Below are positions 36,865 to 48,860 of a stretch of 64,000 nt of DNA, piece by piece. The stretch comes from Litoditis marina (lineage: Eukaryota > Nematoda > Chromadorea > Rhabditida > Rhabditidae): NCBI GenBank assembly GCA_964036275.1, contig OZ038437.1, forward strand, positions 6,763,804 to 6,827,803. The letters run 5' to 3'. The notes under the pieces are model-generated. The model saw only the letters and a list, made by a program, of their open reading frames with translations. It made no database searches and was not told the origin of the DNA. Position 1 is the first letter of the stretch. Each line of letters begins with the position of its first letter. The position numbers and the translations under genes were made by a program.

Positions 36865-37545
36865 TCCTAACTTTTCCTTTATTTTTAATGACCAAATAGT
36901 TTTAGCTTCAAGAAATAACATATTATCCATCTTCCCTTTTTACATATTCTATACAATTACACTATACATACTTATCGATATTTAATAACTCTCTATTACT
37001 CTATTGTTTACTATACTTGATTTACCTCATAAATATTACTTTATTGCTCAGACAATGTCAGCCCCAAACGGTAAATGTGGTTTTGTTCCGATGCGTTTGA
37101 GTTTGATGCTAGTCAGTTTAGTTCGAATTCGTTCTGAGCACAAGACGAAACTACAACGCATGCATGTTCATCTACTACAAAGAGAGCGGGTGGTTACGGA
37201 TCAGAGGTGATTCTTCATATAACCGGTGTTATCTAAATTTGTTTTTCAATTGATCCGAATTATGTAGAGAAACGTTCCCTTACAATCCGTCCCGCTCTAA
37301 TTTTACTTTTAAGTTAACAATCTGAGCTTATGGCAAATGAGAAATCATTATCAAATGTAAATAGGTAGTTTCGTACAAATGCTCGAAAGGACACATCAAA
37401 GTACAAATTTATTGTCAACCGTCCCATGTTTTATTCCAGGTAGGGTAAATCAATATTTGTTGAAAAAAGTGTTAGTTGAACTTTTTTCAAGATAATGTTT
37501 TGTTTTCTTCTTGTTTCTAGTTTGCCGCGTACGTCAGTTTCAAAC
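36865..37545. other. Gap before the intact lectin gene
   Basis: Right arm of the wide inverted pair (about 37008-37050). No exon supported; the end serves as the lectin upstream region. Confidence 0.4.
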
Positions 37546-37552
37546 CCAACTT

Positions 37553-37615
37553 CTTATCTCGAAAGTGACGTCGATTTGAATGATTTCACGGCAAAACTAG
37601 AAAACCGCAGATAAG
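37553..37615 (+). promoter_or_regulatory. GATA sites in the lectin 1 upstream region
   Basis: CTTATC at 37553-37558 and AGATAAG at 37609-37615, within 75 bases of the ATG at 37628. A GTGACGTC element lies between. Suggests intestinal expression through a GATA factor; inferred. Confidence 0.45.
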
Positions 37616-37627
37616 CCACTTTTAACA

Positions 37628-40600
37628 ATGTCTCGCTCGCTTTTGGTGTTTCTCTCCTTCTTTTCTGTGACGCTGGCAGGATGCCCTACGGACATAGTTT
37701 GCGACGCCAACTTCAATAGGTATGAGACTTTTCTGCAAATTTGCGTGAAATTCGAGTGAGTATGGGTTGTCGTTTGAACTGTGCGGCATAACTTATGTAC
37801 TATGTATGGTTATTGATCTTATGTGCTGTATGTATCGCACACAATCATCATACTTTGCTTTGTGTATTTGCCGCGGACAAAATAAAACGAAGATGCACTT
37901 AGTTGAAAAACGCAATTCGAGAACTACAAACATAGCAGGGCAAGTACAGGACATCGTTTTGTAATTTGTTTTTCTGTTGTCACTAAATTAACAAGCACTA
38001 TAGTATCTTTGTACTCAAAGTCACCTGCGTTTCTGAATATTCACGATTGAAAGTACTCTACTTGTGAGAAACCCCAGTGTTGAACGGAGTTAGCACGCTT
38101 GATCTGTAGATCGGTAAGAGCAGCATTAGTGTATGAGGTTGAAAAGTACAGACTTTGACCAAACTATAGTGGCATCCGAGAACTAAGCCAAAGTCCTTCA
38201 CTTTGACGAACTATCTGTGAACTTTGTTTGTGTGAAGAGTTGTGTTTTCAGATGCTACAAGTTTGTGACAGACTCCAAAGGATTTTTCGAAGCAGAAGAC
38301 CAATGTTCTTCATACGGCGGTCATTTGGTTTCTCTTACAAATGCCTTTGAGAAGACCATTGTGGAAGGTTTGTATTTCAGAGATAACCTTTTGTTTATTG
38401 TACTATAACCCCATTTTTCTTCTATAATTTGGTCTAAGTAGCTGACAAACTACAATCAAACATGTATGTTTTCTGAACTATTTTAGCCATTCTAGGAATG
38501 TTACCAGTGTGATGTGAGTTTGTGAAATTAAAGCTCTGAGTTACCTGCCCTCCTACCGCAGTCGTTAAATTGGCCAAAATCTAGAAAGCTCATAGCATAC
38601 CCTTCTACAAACTGGACACCGAAGAGTAAGTTACCAATGTGTACGACACAGCAAAAATTGAATACACAATAATATTTAAGGAACAGCAGAGTCCATGTTC
38701 ATCGGTTTCTCCGATTATTGGATCGGTGCCAGCCATCTGATGACTGGCAATTGGTCCTGGACGGATGGCACCAAATGGAGTTACACCAACTGGTTCCCTG
38801 GTTTGTTACTTTAGCACTCAGATATTTCTAATGAAAGGGATAGGATGATATTCCCCGTGGTATCAATCTAAAAAAATCGAAATTATCGTGCTTCCGATGA
38901 AATTATGATGATAACATTCCAACAGCGGTTACGCAGGAGATAGATGTGCGGTTTTTGAAAGTTTTTGGTGGAGTAATTGTGCGTCTGAGTTCAGTTCTGA
39001 CATTTATTATCAATAGATTTTCTCGATTTCAGGTCAACCCGACAAGGAACTTGCTGTGTCAGCCTCGTTGGGTAGTGGACTGTGGTCGTAAGTTGTTTCT
39101 TTTACTATTGTGAATTCATTTTTTTATTGTTTCTTGTTTTTTTGTTAAGAGAGTTTTATTCGTCTTTTGAAAAAACTCACTTAAGAAGAAATCCAAAACA
39201 TTGAGTAAACCCCCAGTTCAAGTTGAATACGCAAGTCAGGAAGAGCATTGAGACAACTCTGAACCCGAACAGTTTGCAAGCTCCTAGTAAACGTTTTGCA
39301 CAATTTCTTAAATAGACTATATGGCAACAAAAAACGATAGAGTATAAGCAAACATCAGTTATCTGTTCGCTAGATTCATGATAACAAAAAACTTCACGGT
39401 TTTTCATAACTTCCAGATCTTACCCAGAAAACGTGCGCAAGCCTTTTATCTGCGCCCTGCCCTACACCTTTCAGAATTCTACTCAGTGCACGAATTGTCC
39501 AGTCTGTCCGATCAACACCTGCCCCACAGGACCAACTACTAGAAAAGGTGGCTAAAACCTTTTGAGAGTTTGTTTGAAATTCTTCTATCTTACCGAGCTA
39601 TTTGATCTATTACAGAACACTAGAACTTTTATGTTTATGAATGTTTCACAATAGGGAGCTTATTGAAACATAAAGTTAGTAATGTGCATATTACATATAA
39701 TCAGGGATTTGAAAGAAATACTTATCGAAACCAAATCCACAACAAGGACAAATAATTAAATAACATTCCTTTCTAGCCTTCTGCGAAGTCGGGTGGATTC
39801 ATTTTCCGGACACCTCCTCATGCTACAAGGTTTTATTGTTCACACTATCTGAATTTATCCCTTTTTAATGGTCACATTCTCGATTTGTTTGGAATTGTAT
39901 TTCACAACTTGCCCGCACGATTTAAATAGAAAAAAGTTCGTATTAGATAGGAAGTCGTACTACTAGCCAAGAGTGTGCATACATATTCCCAGATACGCTA
40001 CTTGATACATAAAGATTGATTTTTCGTTCGAGGAAAACAAAGATGATAAAAATATGATCTAAATTAGCTTCAGTTAGAGACCGGCCATTATGTTTACATG
40101 ACGTGAAATAAAAACGTGTTTGAGTCTCTCACATTCGTGAGATAAGGAAACGAGGCCAAACAATAGCGACTTCGATAACCATTAAATGTTTGCGATTGAA
40201 ATACGCACACGCTCTGTACGCGCTCTGTACAACACACAATGAACTCGTTCGTTCGTTGTTGCGATTTGATTCGATTATCGCAGTTATAGAAAATAGCTAT
40301 CAATTGTTCTAGCATTAACTAAGTCCTCCAAAAAACCTGGCTTTGCCACGACTGTTTCCGTTTGATCAGTTACGCCAAAACTTTTGCGATTTCTTTAAAT
40401 ACAGAACATGGTCGGAGTGTATCGTTTTCGATGTGAAAGACTTTTATTTCAGATAATCAACGATTATCGATTCACGTTAGCTGAGAAGGCATGCAATGAC
40501 CTGGGGGCTCATTTGACCTCCATCCACAGTGCGGCGGAGAACGAATTCATTGCAAGTGAGATGTCATGTTTGTAACTGTAGTGAAACATATTACATGAAC

Positions 40601-41730
40601 AAGTGTGTTCTCCTTGAAGTTACTGAGACTCGCCTTTTTACCTGGTCTCTTCCGAAAAATTTCTAGTTACAGCTATCCAACAAACTTTCGAATCAGATGC
40701 GGTAGCTTAGTAAATTCAGAACTGGAAAAATAGATAAAGACAGAAACTGGACGTATATGTGACTGGAATTGTGATTCAGATCAGACCAAATTACCAATTA
40801 AGCATCATTTCTCTGCTCATTTTTGTTGTTGTTCAAGATTTCGCCAGCACTGGCTTGACCGTGAGCACTGGGAGTATGACGTGGATTGGGCTGTATCGCG
40901 TGGGCGCCACCTGGTATTGGACCGATCGAACCAAGGTATACTGATCGTCATACCTTTGTTAACTACTACCCTACCCCATTGAAAAGAGAACTGATGGTTC
41001 ACTTGTGAACAAGCTTTTTTCTCGGAATGTTCTGGATAGATTGTGAGTTCGAAAATTTAGCTGCAAATTACAGCAGCTTCTGCTGGATTGCTGTGTACAT
41101 GAAAAACACTTAGAACATTGAATTGCACACCTCGAAGATCTTCTAGAATAGATTAGGTCGTATATGGATTATTATCAATAACGCATAACTTGATTGTGGT
41201 TTATGGCGAGTTCTTATTTGATCCTAGTTTGTGACAGGTTGGAAAGGATTAACCCTGACCCGCTAAATTCATGTTCTCCTACACTCTTTCTAGGTGGATT
41301 ACTTCAACTGGGCTGCTACTAAACCCAGTACGTCAACGAATGACGATGCATGTGTTCAGGTCGGTTACTAATTTCACCTTTGTCAAATGCAAAAAAACTT
41401 GAAGTCGGTCAACATTTAGAAATTCATAGAATGATAATATGTACACATATCAATGTTTCTCTAGATAAGTCAACCATACCATTTTCTTGAAAACATATTA
41501 CCCTTTCAGAGTTTGTAGAACAGTTTTTCTTCTATAATTTTTTTAGGTATTACCTAATCCAAAACGTTTTCTTCCGTTCCACGTAATTTTTACCAACTAA
41601 GATGTTTCAGTTGTATTCTGACAACACGAATGGCTGGGCGCAATCTCCGTACTACCACCGATGGACTGATACGACGTGCGATATCAGTATGAGGGCGGCA
41701 GTGTGCAAGAAGCCGGAGACCAAACTATAA
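37628..41730 (+). CDS. Secreted two-domain C-type lectin (lectin 1), apparently intact
   Basis: Ten exons in consistent phase: 37628-37719, 38252-38367, 38681-38800, 39033-39087, 39417-39547, 39777-39829, 40453-40555, 40838-40935, 41294-41359, 41611-41730 (TAA). 954 nt, 317 residues. Residues 1-18 are a signal peptide, then CPTDIVCDANFNRC. CTLD 1 carries DYWIGASH, WSWTDGTKW and NWFPGQPD and ends KPFICALP. A Cys/Pro/Thr linker (CTNCPVCPINTCPT) leads to CTLD 2 with GAHLTSIHSAAENEF, TWIGLYRV, WYWTD, VDYFNWA and ends AAVCKKPE. Classical Ca/sugar triads (EPN, QPD followed by WND) are incomplete, so the ligand is unknown. AATAAA follows at 41749. Its likely role, by family, is a secreted gut or immune-type lectin. 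It resembles worm clec genes of the two-CTLD class; no symbol assigned. Confidence 0.9.
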
Positions 41731-42030
41731 ACTACAAAATCACTCGATAATAAAGTGTTATTCATGTATTCACCTATTTGGGTTGTCAAAAATGAAAGAT
41801 TGAAAAGTACTGAAGTAATGAATTAGTACCGTCAAAACTGTGAATATCGATATGAAACAGGTTCGCAAAAATAACATTCATTGCATTCGTTGACCTGCGA
41901 TAACCTGCGAAGATTCCAATAGTTGTTCCCTTTGAGTGCCTCTATCATGATACATTTGTACAATACATGTAAAGATTATAGTATTATACATTTGTATGAT
42001 ACAAGTACATATACATGATCAATGTTTGAT

Positions 42031-45000
42031 CTACTGGGGCTTCTTGCAAACTGCGGCTCTCTGTTGCTGAGAGCAGGCTGAATTGGCCCACAACCGATAG
42101 TACGGAACGGAAGGGTTCGTTGAGGATTTGTCTGTGTACAGCTGAAAAGCAACAAAATTCGCAGAAAAAGAGAGTTACGTAATTTACTAAACTAGAAGTC
42201 AATTGAACACGTGAAGTTAGAATTCTAATAAAGTATCGTACGTTTTGTCATTGCACGTTTCTCAGTTCTGCTGTGTTTGACATGTTTCCTGTGACTCTGC
42301 AAGTGACTAACAGTGTAGTTGAGCCAGGAAAACCAATGAATGGAAAAAGCATGACACTAAACTTCTCTCATGTTTCCATTGAATGATAAAACAAAAACTC
42401 ACAAAAACACACGAATCCTGAGGGTTCTTGGTGCTAGGTTCGCCTTGAGCCCAATGGAGGAAGTTCACCTGAGCAACAGATAGATGACATTTTGTGGAGG
42501 TTCTGCAAAACATTTGGCGAGAAACACGAATAATGCTGAATTTGTGCCATATTTCAGTCATGTTTCAGGTTGCAGTTGTTTTCAAAGTTGGGAAAAGAAA
42601 CTAGAGTTTGTGAATCGATGTCATGAAGACCTATTCTCTCGAATTTCAATTCAGCCTCTTTTTAATGAACATTATTAAACTTCATCTTATTTTCAATTAT
42701 TTAAACGTAATTCCATTGAACTATAGTCTATTTAGTTCCGAACTGGACTCCGTTTACTGTATGAAAATGGGGGCGGAGCTTATGACTTGGCAACCATTCA
42801 AGCATTCTGGAACATGATTCTCTGTTTTCAAAATAACAGCAGCTAGGGGGATCGAACCAACAAATATGGAGAGCCACGTCCAAACCAGCGCCTTAGACCA
42901 CTCGGCCATATGGACTCGTTAGAGGAGCGCGGGGGAACGGCCCATATACGGCGATCACGAAAATTTCAGTGTGTGCAAAAAATTTCTGAATTTCTTAATG
43001 AAAACTAAAGTGAACTTGTCATTAAAGAATATAATTTCTCATACAATCTCTTTAGAAGGGGAAAAGATATCATAACTAAGGAATAAATGTATGCGTTGGT
43101 TAAACTTTTATTTGGCTGTTGGAAAGATTATTGATTGTGGCCTGATCTGGCAAAATGCCCAGCCGGCGCCCTGCACACGCAACGCGAGAGGTGCCAGGGA
43201 TGCAACATTTTGGCTGGATACGAGTCCAGTTGGGAACTAAACAGACTATAATAGAACTCAGTTCATCTAACCGTACACTGTCAGGCCATTACCATGCGCT
43301 CCCGCGTTTGTTGAATGTGGAAAAAAAGCGAGTTCAATGCCAGTTTTAATGTCCTCGTTGAATAGTTGACAATCACGTGGACGTTTCCGTATGGTTTCAA
43401 ACATAAATTGACAGTGTTCTCACCGTACTACTATCAGTCCAATACCATGCGCTCCCGCCTTTGTAGAGTCCGATCCACGTCTGACCGGTAGCGTCCACAG
43501 TGAGGCCGGTTTGAGATAATTCTGAATGAATTTCATGTTAATGAGAGTAAGATTGGCTTTCGATTCGAATCATCACAAATTTAAATAATTTTCGAATGAA
43601 TTTGCCTATATCTCACGGAGTGGACATTTGAACTGTTGCCCCGGTCTATTATATTTATGAATGCCGATCATTTTGTGATCTCGTAGTTTTTTGTTAACAA
43701 GTTGTAAAGTTATTTCCATGAATCCGAAAAGCTCCGTACCAGCAATGAAGTCGTTTTCTTCTTGGCTGTCTATAGATGCTAGATGAGCTCCTTTCTCACT
43801 ACAAGCTTGTTCCGCATTGGCAAAGGTTAGACCGAGCAGGACCTGAGGTAGTTGAGTATGTAGAATGACTGGTAGGTTCGAATACAACTTTGGCTCTTTC
43901 TAATCTAAGCCCATTCTGTGTAAGTTACCCGGTTCCGTTGTGTTTGTTATTTGATTGTTTTGCTTCCCGGTTGAGTTTCTTAAGCTCTGATTGTCATAAA
44001 CTCCAGATTGAACTGCAACAAAGATTTGGCGACTTTCTATAGCCGTTTTTGTTTGTACTGTGACCGTATAGACCTATGATCACAATACTTCCATTTTAAT
44101 TCGTTCGGGATGGTTTTGCTTCATTGGTTCGATACGTAATCATTACGTCACTCCCAATTAGTTATTCATACCTTGTAGGGTTGTTAGAATTGGAATTGGA
44201 ATTGGAATTGGAATTGATAGAATTGAGATAATCTTCCAAAAGAATTGCAATTCCAATTCTTTTTGTCTGTCGAAAAGAATTGGAATTGCAATTCCAATTC
44301 TTTTGTATGTCAAAAATAGTTGGAATTGCAATTCCAATTCTTTTGTATGTCAAAAAATTTCTGGAATTGCAATTCCAATTCTTTCGTATATCAGAACAAC
44401 TGGAATTGGAATCGGAATTGACTTGATTTTTACTCGGAATTGATTTAGAATTGATTTACAATTCCATGCTGATTTTTTTTTTATTATTTAATTACCACTG
44501 TTCCTTATGTCTTTTGGGCAATGGAACCAAAGTGAACATTGTTTCTTTTCGTTTTTTGAAAAAAAAAACTGACATGAAGTTGGAAACACAGTCAATTCTA
44601 ATCAATTCTAATCAATTCTAATCAATTCCAATCAATTCCAATGGAATTGTAATTGAAAATCTGAGATTTCGAGAAATTGTTCGGAATTGGAATTGGAATT
44701 GAGCAGTTTTTGAAAATCCAAAAGAAATGGAATTGGAATTGAGTGGTTTTGAGAATTGCAAAAGAATTGGAATTGGAATTGAGTGGTTTTTGAGAAATGA
44801 GAAAGAATTGGAATTGGAATTGAGTGGTTTTTGAGAAATGAAAAAGAATTGGAATTGGAATTGACTCGATTTTTGGAATTGATTAACAACCCAAATACCT
44901 TGTAACATGATTTTGTCAAATCAAAGGGGGTCCAGCCAGTTGGACAAACACCTGTAAAAAGGTTATGTAAACATGAAACACGAACTACCTTCTCAAAACA

Positions 45001-47056
45001 GCAGTGATGGTCTATCTATAACTTTTTACAGGTCTTCACTAGGGGTCGTTTTTCAAAAGCTGCATAGAAGCTGAGCATACTGAAAACAAAATTTGGACAG
45101 AAGGTAATCTTTTCAGCATTTGTCGTGTTTTCGGCTTGCTTATTCACACTTACTATTGATCACTGATTTGTTTAATAAAAAAACGCATTCAAAATAAAAC
45201 TAACAGATCAAAAGCATTTCAAAAATGGACTCCCTGTAAAAATGCGCCTTCGGATGCCTAACCGGTTACTGTAGCAATGTTAACAAGATTGACACCAACT
45301 ATTTGAGCAACTATTGAAACGTACTCGGACCAGCACTGGTAGTTGTCAACGCCATTGTTGTAGTACATGCACATGGTGCGGGCGCCACTGTGCTGTAGGT
45401 TTGACAAGAAGGGCAGTTGGCGGTATCCTTGTTGGAATACGGAAGGCCGCATACAAACGGGTTGAGAGTGATTTCTGGCGACGATCTGAGAAATAAAAAT
45501 ATTTTTCAAGAGGATGACACCTTGGTAAGAAGTGTCATTAAAAAATGGGTTGAGGGTGATTTTTGCAGATGATCTGTAAAGTAGAGAATTTTCAAAATCC
45601 GTTCGGAGGTTTTTGGAGAAATGACGATTAAACATCTGACCAACAACTAAAATCAATCACTGAGCGTAGCGCGCGATTGTCGAAAATGGTAACATTTTGA
45701 ATGTAATGAACTTCTAGGTAAACAAGTTAGAGTTGAGTCGTGTTCATTTGTTTTCACGCGACAAGCTGATTTTCTGACAATAAGCAATGAAAATAGATTG
45801 ACGTAGAAAATTGATATGGTGCTCCACTCCACAACCCCATCTAGGATGTACATGTTTGAGGACATTAGAATGCTACAACCTTTACAAAGCCACATACAGT
45901 CTATTGTTTTCCTGTTGTTATTATTGTTTATTTTTGTTGTTCAATCATTGTTAAATAGTCAACCCACATCCAGTAGCCTTTGCCAATGCTTGCCGAAACT
46001 GCTTCCAGCGTTGAAGGTTGGCCTGTGCATAAACGAAATGGTTCAAGGATGATAAACTATTAGTTTACGTTACCAGTTACCTTGATCATCACGTCACTTG
46101 AGATAAATGGATCGGTACTTTTGATAAGCTAACTGATTAGTAGAGAAACGCATTAAAAACGCTTGAAAACCAACAATGACTTGAAATTTCAACAGATATT
46201 CTCAAATTGAACCAAAAATGGTGTTTCTAGTCCGAAATCCACCTGGAAACCAGTTCTTATACTGAAAAGATGTCCCATCCGTCCAGGTCCAGGCATTTCG
46301 CTGAAGGTGGTTCAGACCGATCCAATAGTCCGAGGAACTACGGTACATTGACTCAGCAGTATCTGAAAATGTTGTTTATTGACTCATTAACAAATTTTCA
46401 TTGTTATTTTTCAAGGTATTGCTATGTCTTTCGGGATAGCTTTTGTACGATTGAAGGAAGTTGTGATTCGTAAAGATGTTGTGAAATGTCGTTTCATTTT
46501 TACGCTCAAGTTTTGCTCCTATGTCACCAAATAGTGCAGTCCCGTTTTGAACATCGGAAAAAAAAAATCGATCTTGCTTTGTACTCACCTTCTACAATCG
46601 CTTGCTCAAATGCATTCCGAATAGAGACCAGATGGCCTCCCAAAGAAATACAATGATCCTCAGCCGAGTAAAAATCTTTTTTGTTCTCAATGAATTTGTA
46701 ACATCTAAAACAATCAAATTAGAAAACTTAATTATTCTCCATCAATATATTTCATGAATTTGTTTTGAAAATAAACGAAAAAGAACTGATCACGTAGAAA
46801 GTTGGTTACACATCAAAATTTAGAGCATGTTGGAAAATCCATATCTAATAGTGAGTATAGCATGAACAAATCCTATCCAATGTTTGAAGTTTCCCTACTT
46901 TTTCGATAAAAAACTCGAACACCTAGGAATGATGATCTTTGAACCCATGAGAAAACGAACTGACCTATTGAACTCTGCCTCACAAAGAATATCAGTAGGG
47001 CAGGATGCCCAACAAAGAGAAATGAATATTATGAAACAAACACAAATCGAATTCAT
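42031..47056 (-). CDS. Secreted two-domain C-type lectin (lectin 2), apparently intact
   Basis: Exons on the - strand: 46965-47056, 46589-46704, 46243-46362, 45968-46022, 45325-45485, 44899-44951, 43740-43842, 43424-43521, 42403-42468, 42031-42141 (TAG). 975 nt, 324 residues, all phases agree. Signal peptide from the ATG at 47056, then CPTDILCEAEFNRC. CTLD 1 has GGHLVSIRNAFEQ, DYWIGLNH, WTWTDGTSF and ends NPFVCGLP. The linker is longer than in lectin 1 (161-nt exon, CPSCQTY, CACTTT). CTLD 2 has GAHLASIDSQEENDF, TWIGLYKGG, WYWTD and ends AAVCKKPQ. It is the paralogue of lectin 1, tail to tail with it, about 300 bp apart. A large intron holds a GGAATTGG minisatellite and another a tRNA-like sequence. 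Confidence 0.9.
42190..42316. mobile_element. MITE family 1, copy 6
   Basis: ACTAGAAGTCAATTGAACACG to GTGACTAACAGTGTA in an intron of lectin 2; interior matches the family (TTGCACGTTTCTCAG). Confidence 0.65.
42838..42918 (-). tRNA. tRNA-like sequence (Leu/Ser type), probable pseudogene
   Basis: On the - strand ATATGGCCGAGTGGTCTAAG (a classic type-II A-box) and GGTTCGATCCCCC (B-box). The 3' acceptor strand does not complement the 5' one, so it is probably defective. In an intron of lectin 2, same strand. Confidence 0.5.
44180..44890. repeat. GGAATTGG minisatellite with inverted halves
   Basis: GAATTGGAATTG units; between 44230 and 44390 they form mirror-like GGAATTGCAATTCC palindromes. From 44650 they alternate with GAGTGGTTTTTGAGAAATGA spacers of roughly 55-60 bases. 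Lies in the lectin 2 intron between the 53-nt and 103-nt exons. Confidence 0.8.
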
Positions 47057-47059
47057 TTC

Positions 47060-48860
47060 TGAAAACACAACTAATGAAGCACAGGGAATGAAATGTTCAA
47101 ATTCTAGTCTAAGCAAAAATCAGAAACGACTTTTTACAAAAAACAACAAGTTTGCAAAACAAACACAGCAATAGCCACTGCCTTTTCTGATACAGTTGGT
47201 TTCTGTAAACTAGAGAAATAGGATATTCAGTTTTGGTTGATCAGAAACCATTAATACAACTAGAATGCCTGTCTTTTCTGACACCTGTCCTAAGGATCAA
47301 AGTCATTCTAATCACCTCGATAAGATGAATTAATTCCGACTTAGTTGCAGAACGTTCTGATATTTGTGCACGTTGTTTGGAGAAACAAATAGTAAAATCA
47401 GAACTTCGATCAGAAACTCATAACAGTTTTCACGTACAGTTTCAAGTACTAACACAGTGTGACATAAAGTTGTCATATTTCAGACCGAGACTCTCACCCT
47501 TTCACTGTATGAATAGGAATCCATTTGCGTGAAATTTTTTTCGAAGTGTTTCAAAGCAGAAACGTTTGAAAAATCGAAATTTTCTATTGAAGCATTCATC
47601 AGAATTTTCATTGTCACGCTGTCTCAGTTGGAATGATAAATTTGCAGACTATTTTCCATCATTTTTCAGTTTTCCAAAAAAAAACAGAGTTTTCAGTGAA
47701 TTTATAACAGGGAGTGAGCAAAAACTGCTTTCGAAAAAATTCTTCGAGATTTCACTGTCACGCTGCCGGAGTCTCAGTGGGAATGAAAACGTGCACTGTA
47801 AGAAAGTGCAGGGTAGTTTTCACGTTTACGTTTCACATTTCAACCTTATCTTTTGTTTTATAGTTTTGGTCATTTCTACTGAAACATTGCTGTGAGGAAT
47901 GGTGATCCGAAAATGTTGGCACGATGTCAACAGGTCTCAGTGCGTATGAAAAAGACTATATCACGTTACATTCACATTTCATATTGTGAATTAACATATT
48001 CTATTGTATTCAATAATTTTTCTCATTGAGTTTTCACATTTCATGTTTCAACGTTGTATTGCTCTCTATTCCTTTTTTTCACCTCATTTCGTCTGCTCGT
48101 AGCTAGGTGATACAACGATGAGGACCTATTCCGCTTTTAATGACTTGGTAACGCGAAATAACAGAGACAAACAATTTTTGATAAACCTCTCTGTCTCTGT
48201 CTTACTGTGGTTGCATGAATCTGTTCTCCTCTATAGTTCCCATCATTTCTACTGAGACCGTGGCAGCGTGCCAAAGAAAATCACAGCTTTTGTGAATAGT
48301 ATGTTACCAGGACGCTGTAACAAGGTTGAAAATCACCTACGAAAAAGAAATATTGGTCTTTCTGAGAAACTTCTACAAGATGAAAAACAACTGAGAAATC
48401 GCTTTGGCGCGCTGCCAAAATTTCAGGGGGAACTTCGCCTGTTTTCTCAGTTATCCGCACACTCTCGTCGCAAGGGTGGCCAGAAAATGTCTGAGCTCGA
48501 AAACTATTTATAATAACTTTAAAATAGAATAGAATAATTTATTGAAATCGTAAACGAGTTCAGAAGTGTGAATACAAAACAAATGCAGAATGATTCGAAA
48601 GTGCCGTGCAGAATGATTGTTGCGAAAGAATGCAAAACTCTCGATTTCCTCTCGATATTCACATTAATATTGTTCGATTTACTTTCGAACCGGTCTCGAC
48701 GAGACGCTAGAAAGACGCACATCATCTGCGTCTTATTTGCATGCATGTCTCTCACTTTTGCAGCTGGTCAGTGACAGAAAGTGGACGGACATGTTCCTGA
48801 GTGACAAGTTGTTTTTTTTGTTCCATTCATTTATTCAATTCTAGAACCACTAAAGCTCAA
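47060..48860. other. Gene-free stretch with scattered family-5 repeat ends
   Basis: Fragments such as GGAGTCTCAGTGGGAATGAAAA-like ends (about 47770), GGTCTCAGTGCGTATGAAAA (about 47930) and TATAGTTCCCATCATTTCTA (about 48232) look like pieces of the family-5 inverted-repeat element. No gene supported. Confidence 0.45.

Noticed and set aside
38926..38978. Treating this segment as a normal exon of lectin 1
   Set aside because: Including it leaves the total one base out of frame, while omitting it gives 954 nt in frame and matches lectin 2; kept only as a possible fossil exon.
42838..42918. Functional tRNA-Leu/Ser gene
   Set aside because: A- and B-boxes are good, but the acceptor ends do not pair; listed as a probable pseudogene.
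44618..44919. Asn/Ser/Phe/Gln-rich frames
   Set aside because: Translation of the GGAATTGG minisatellite in an intron.
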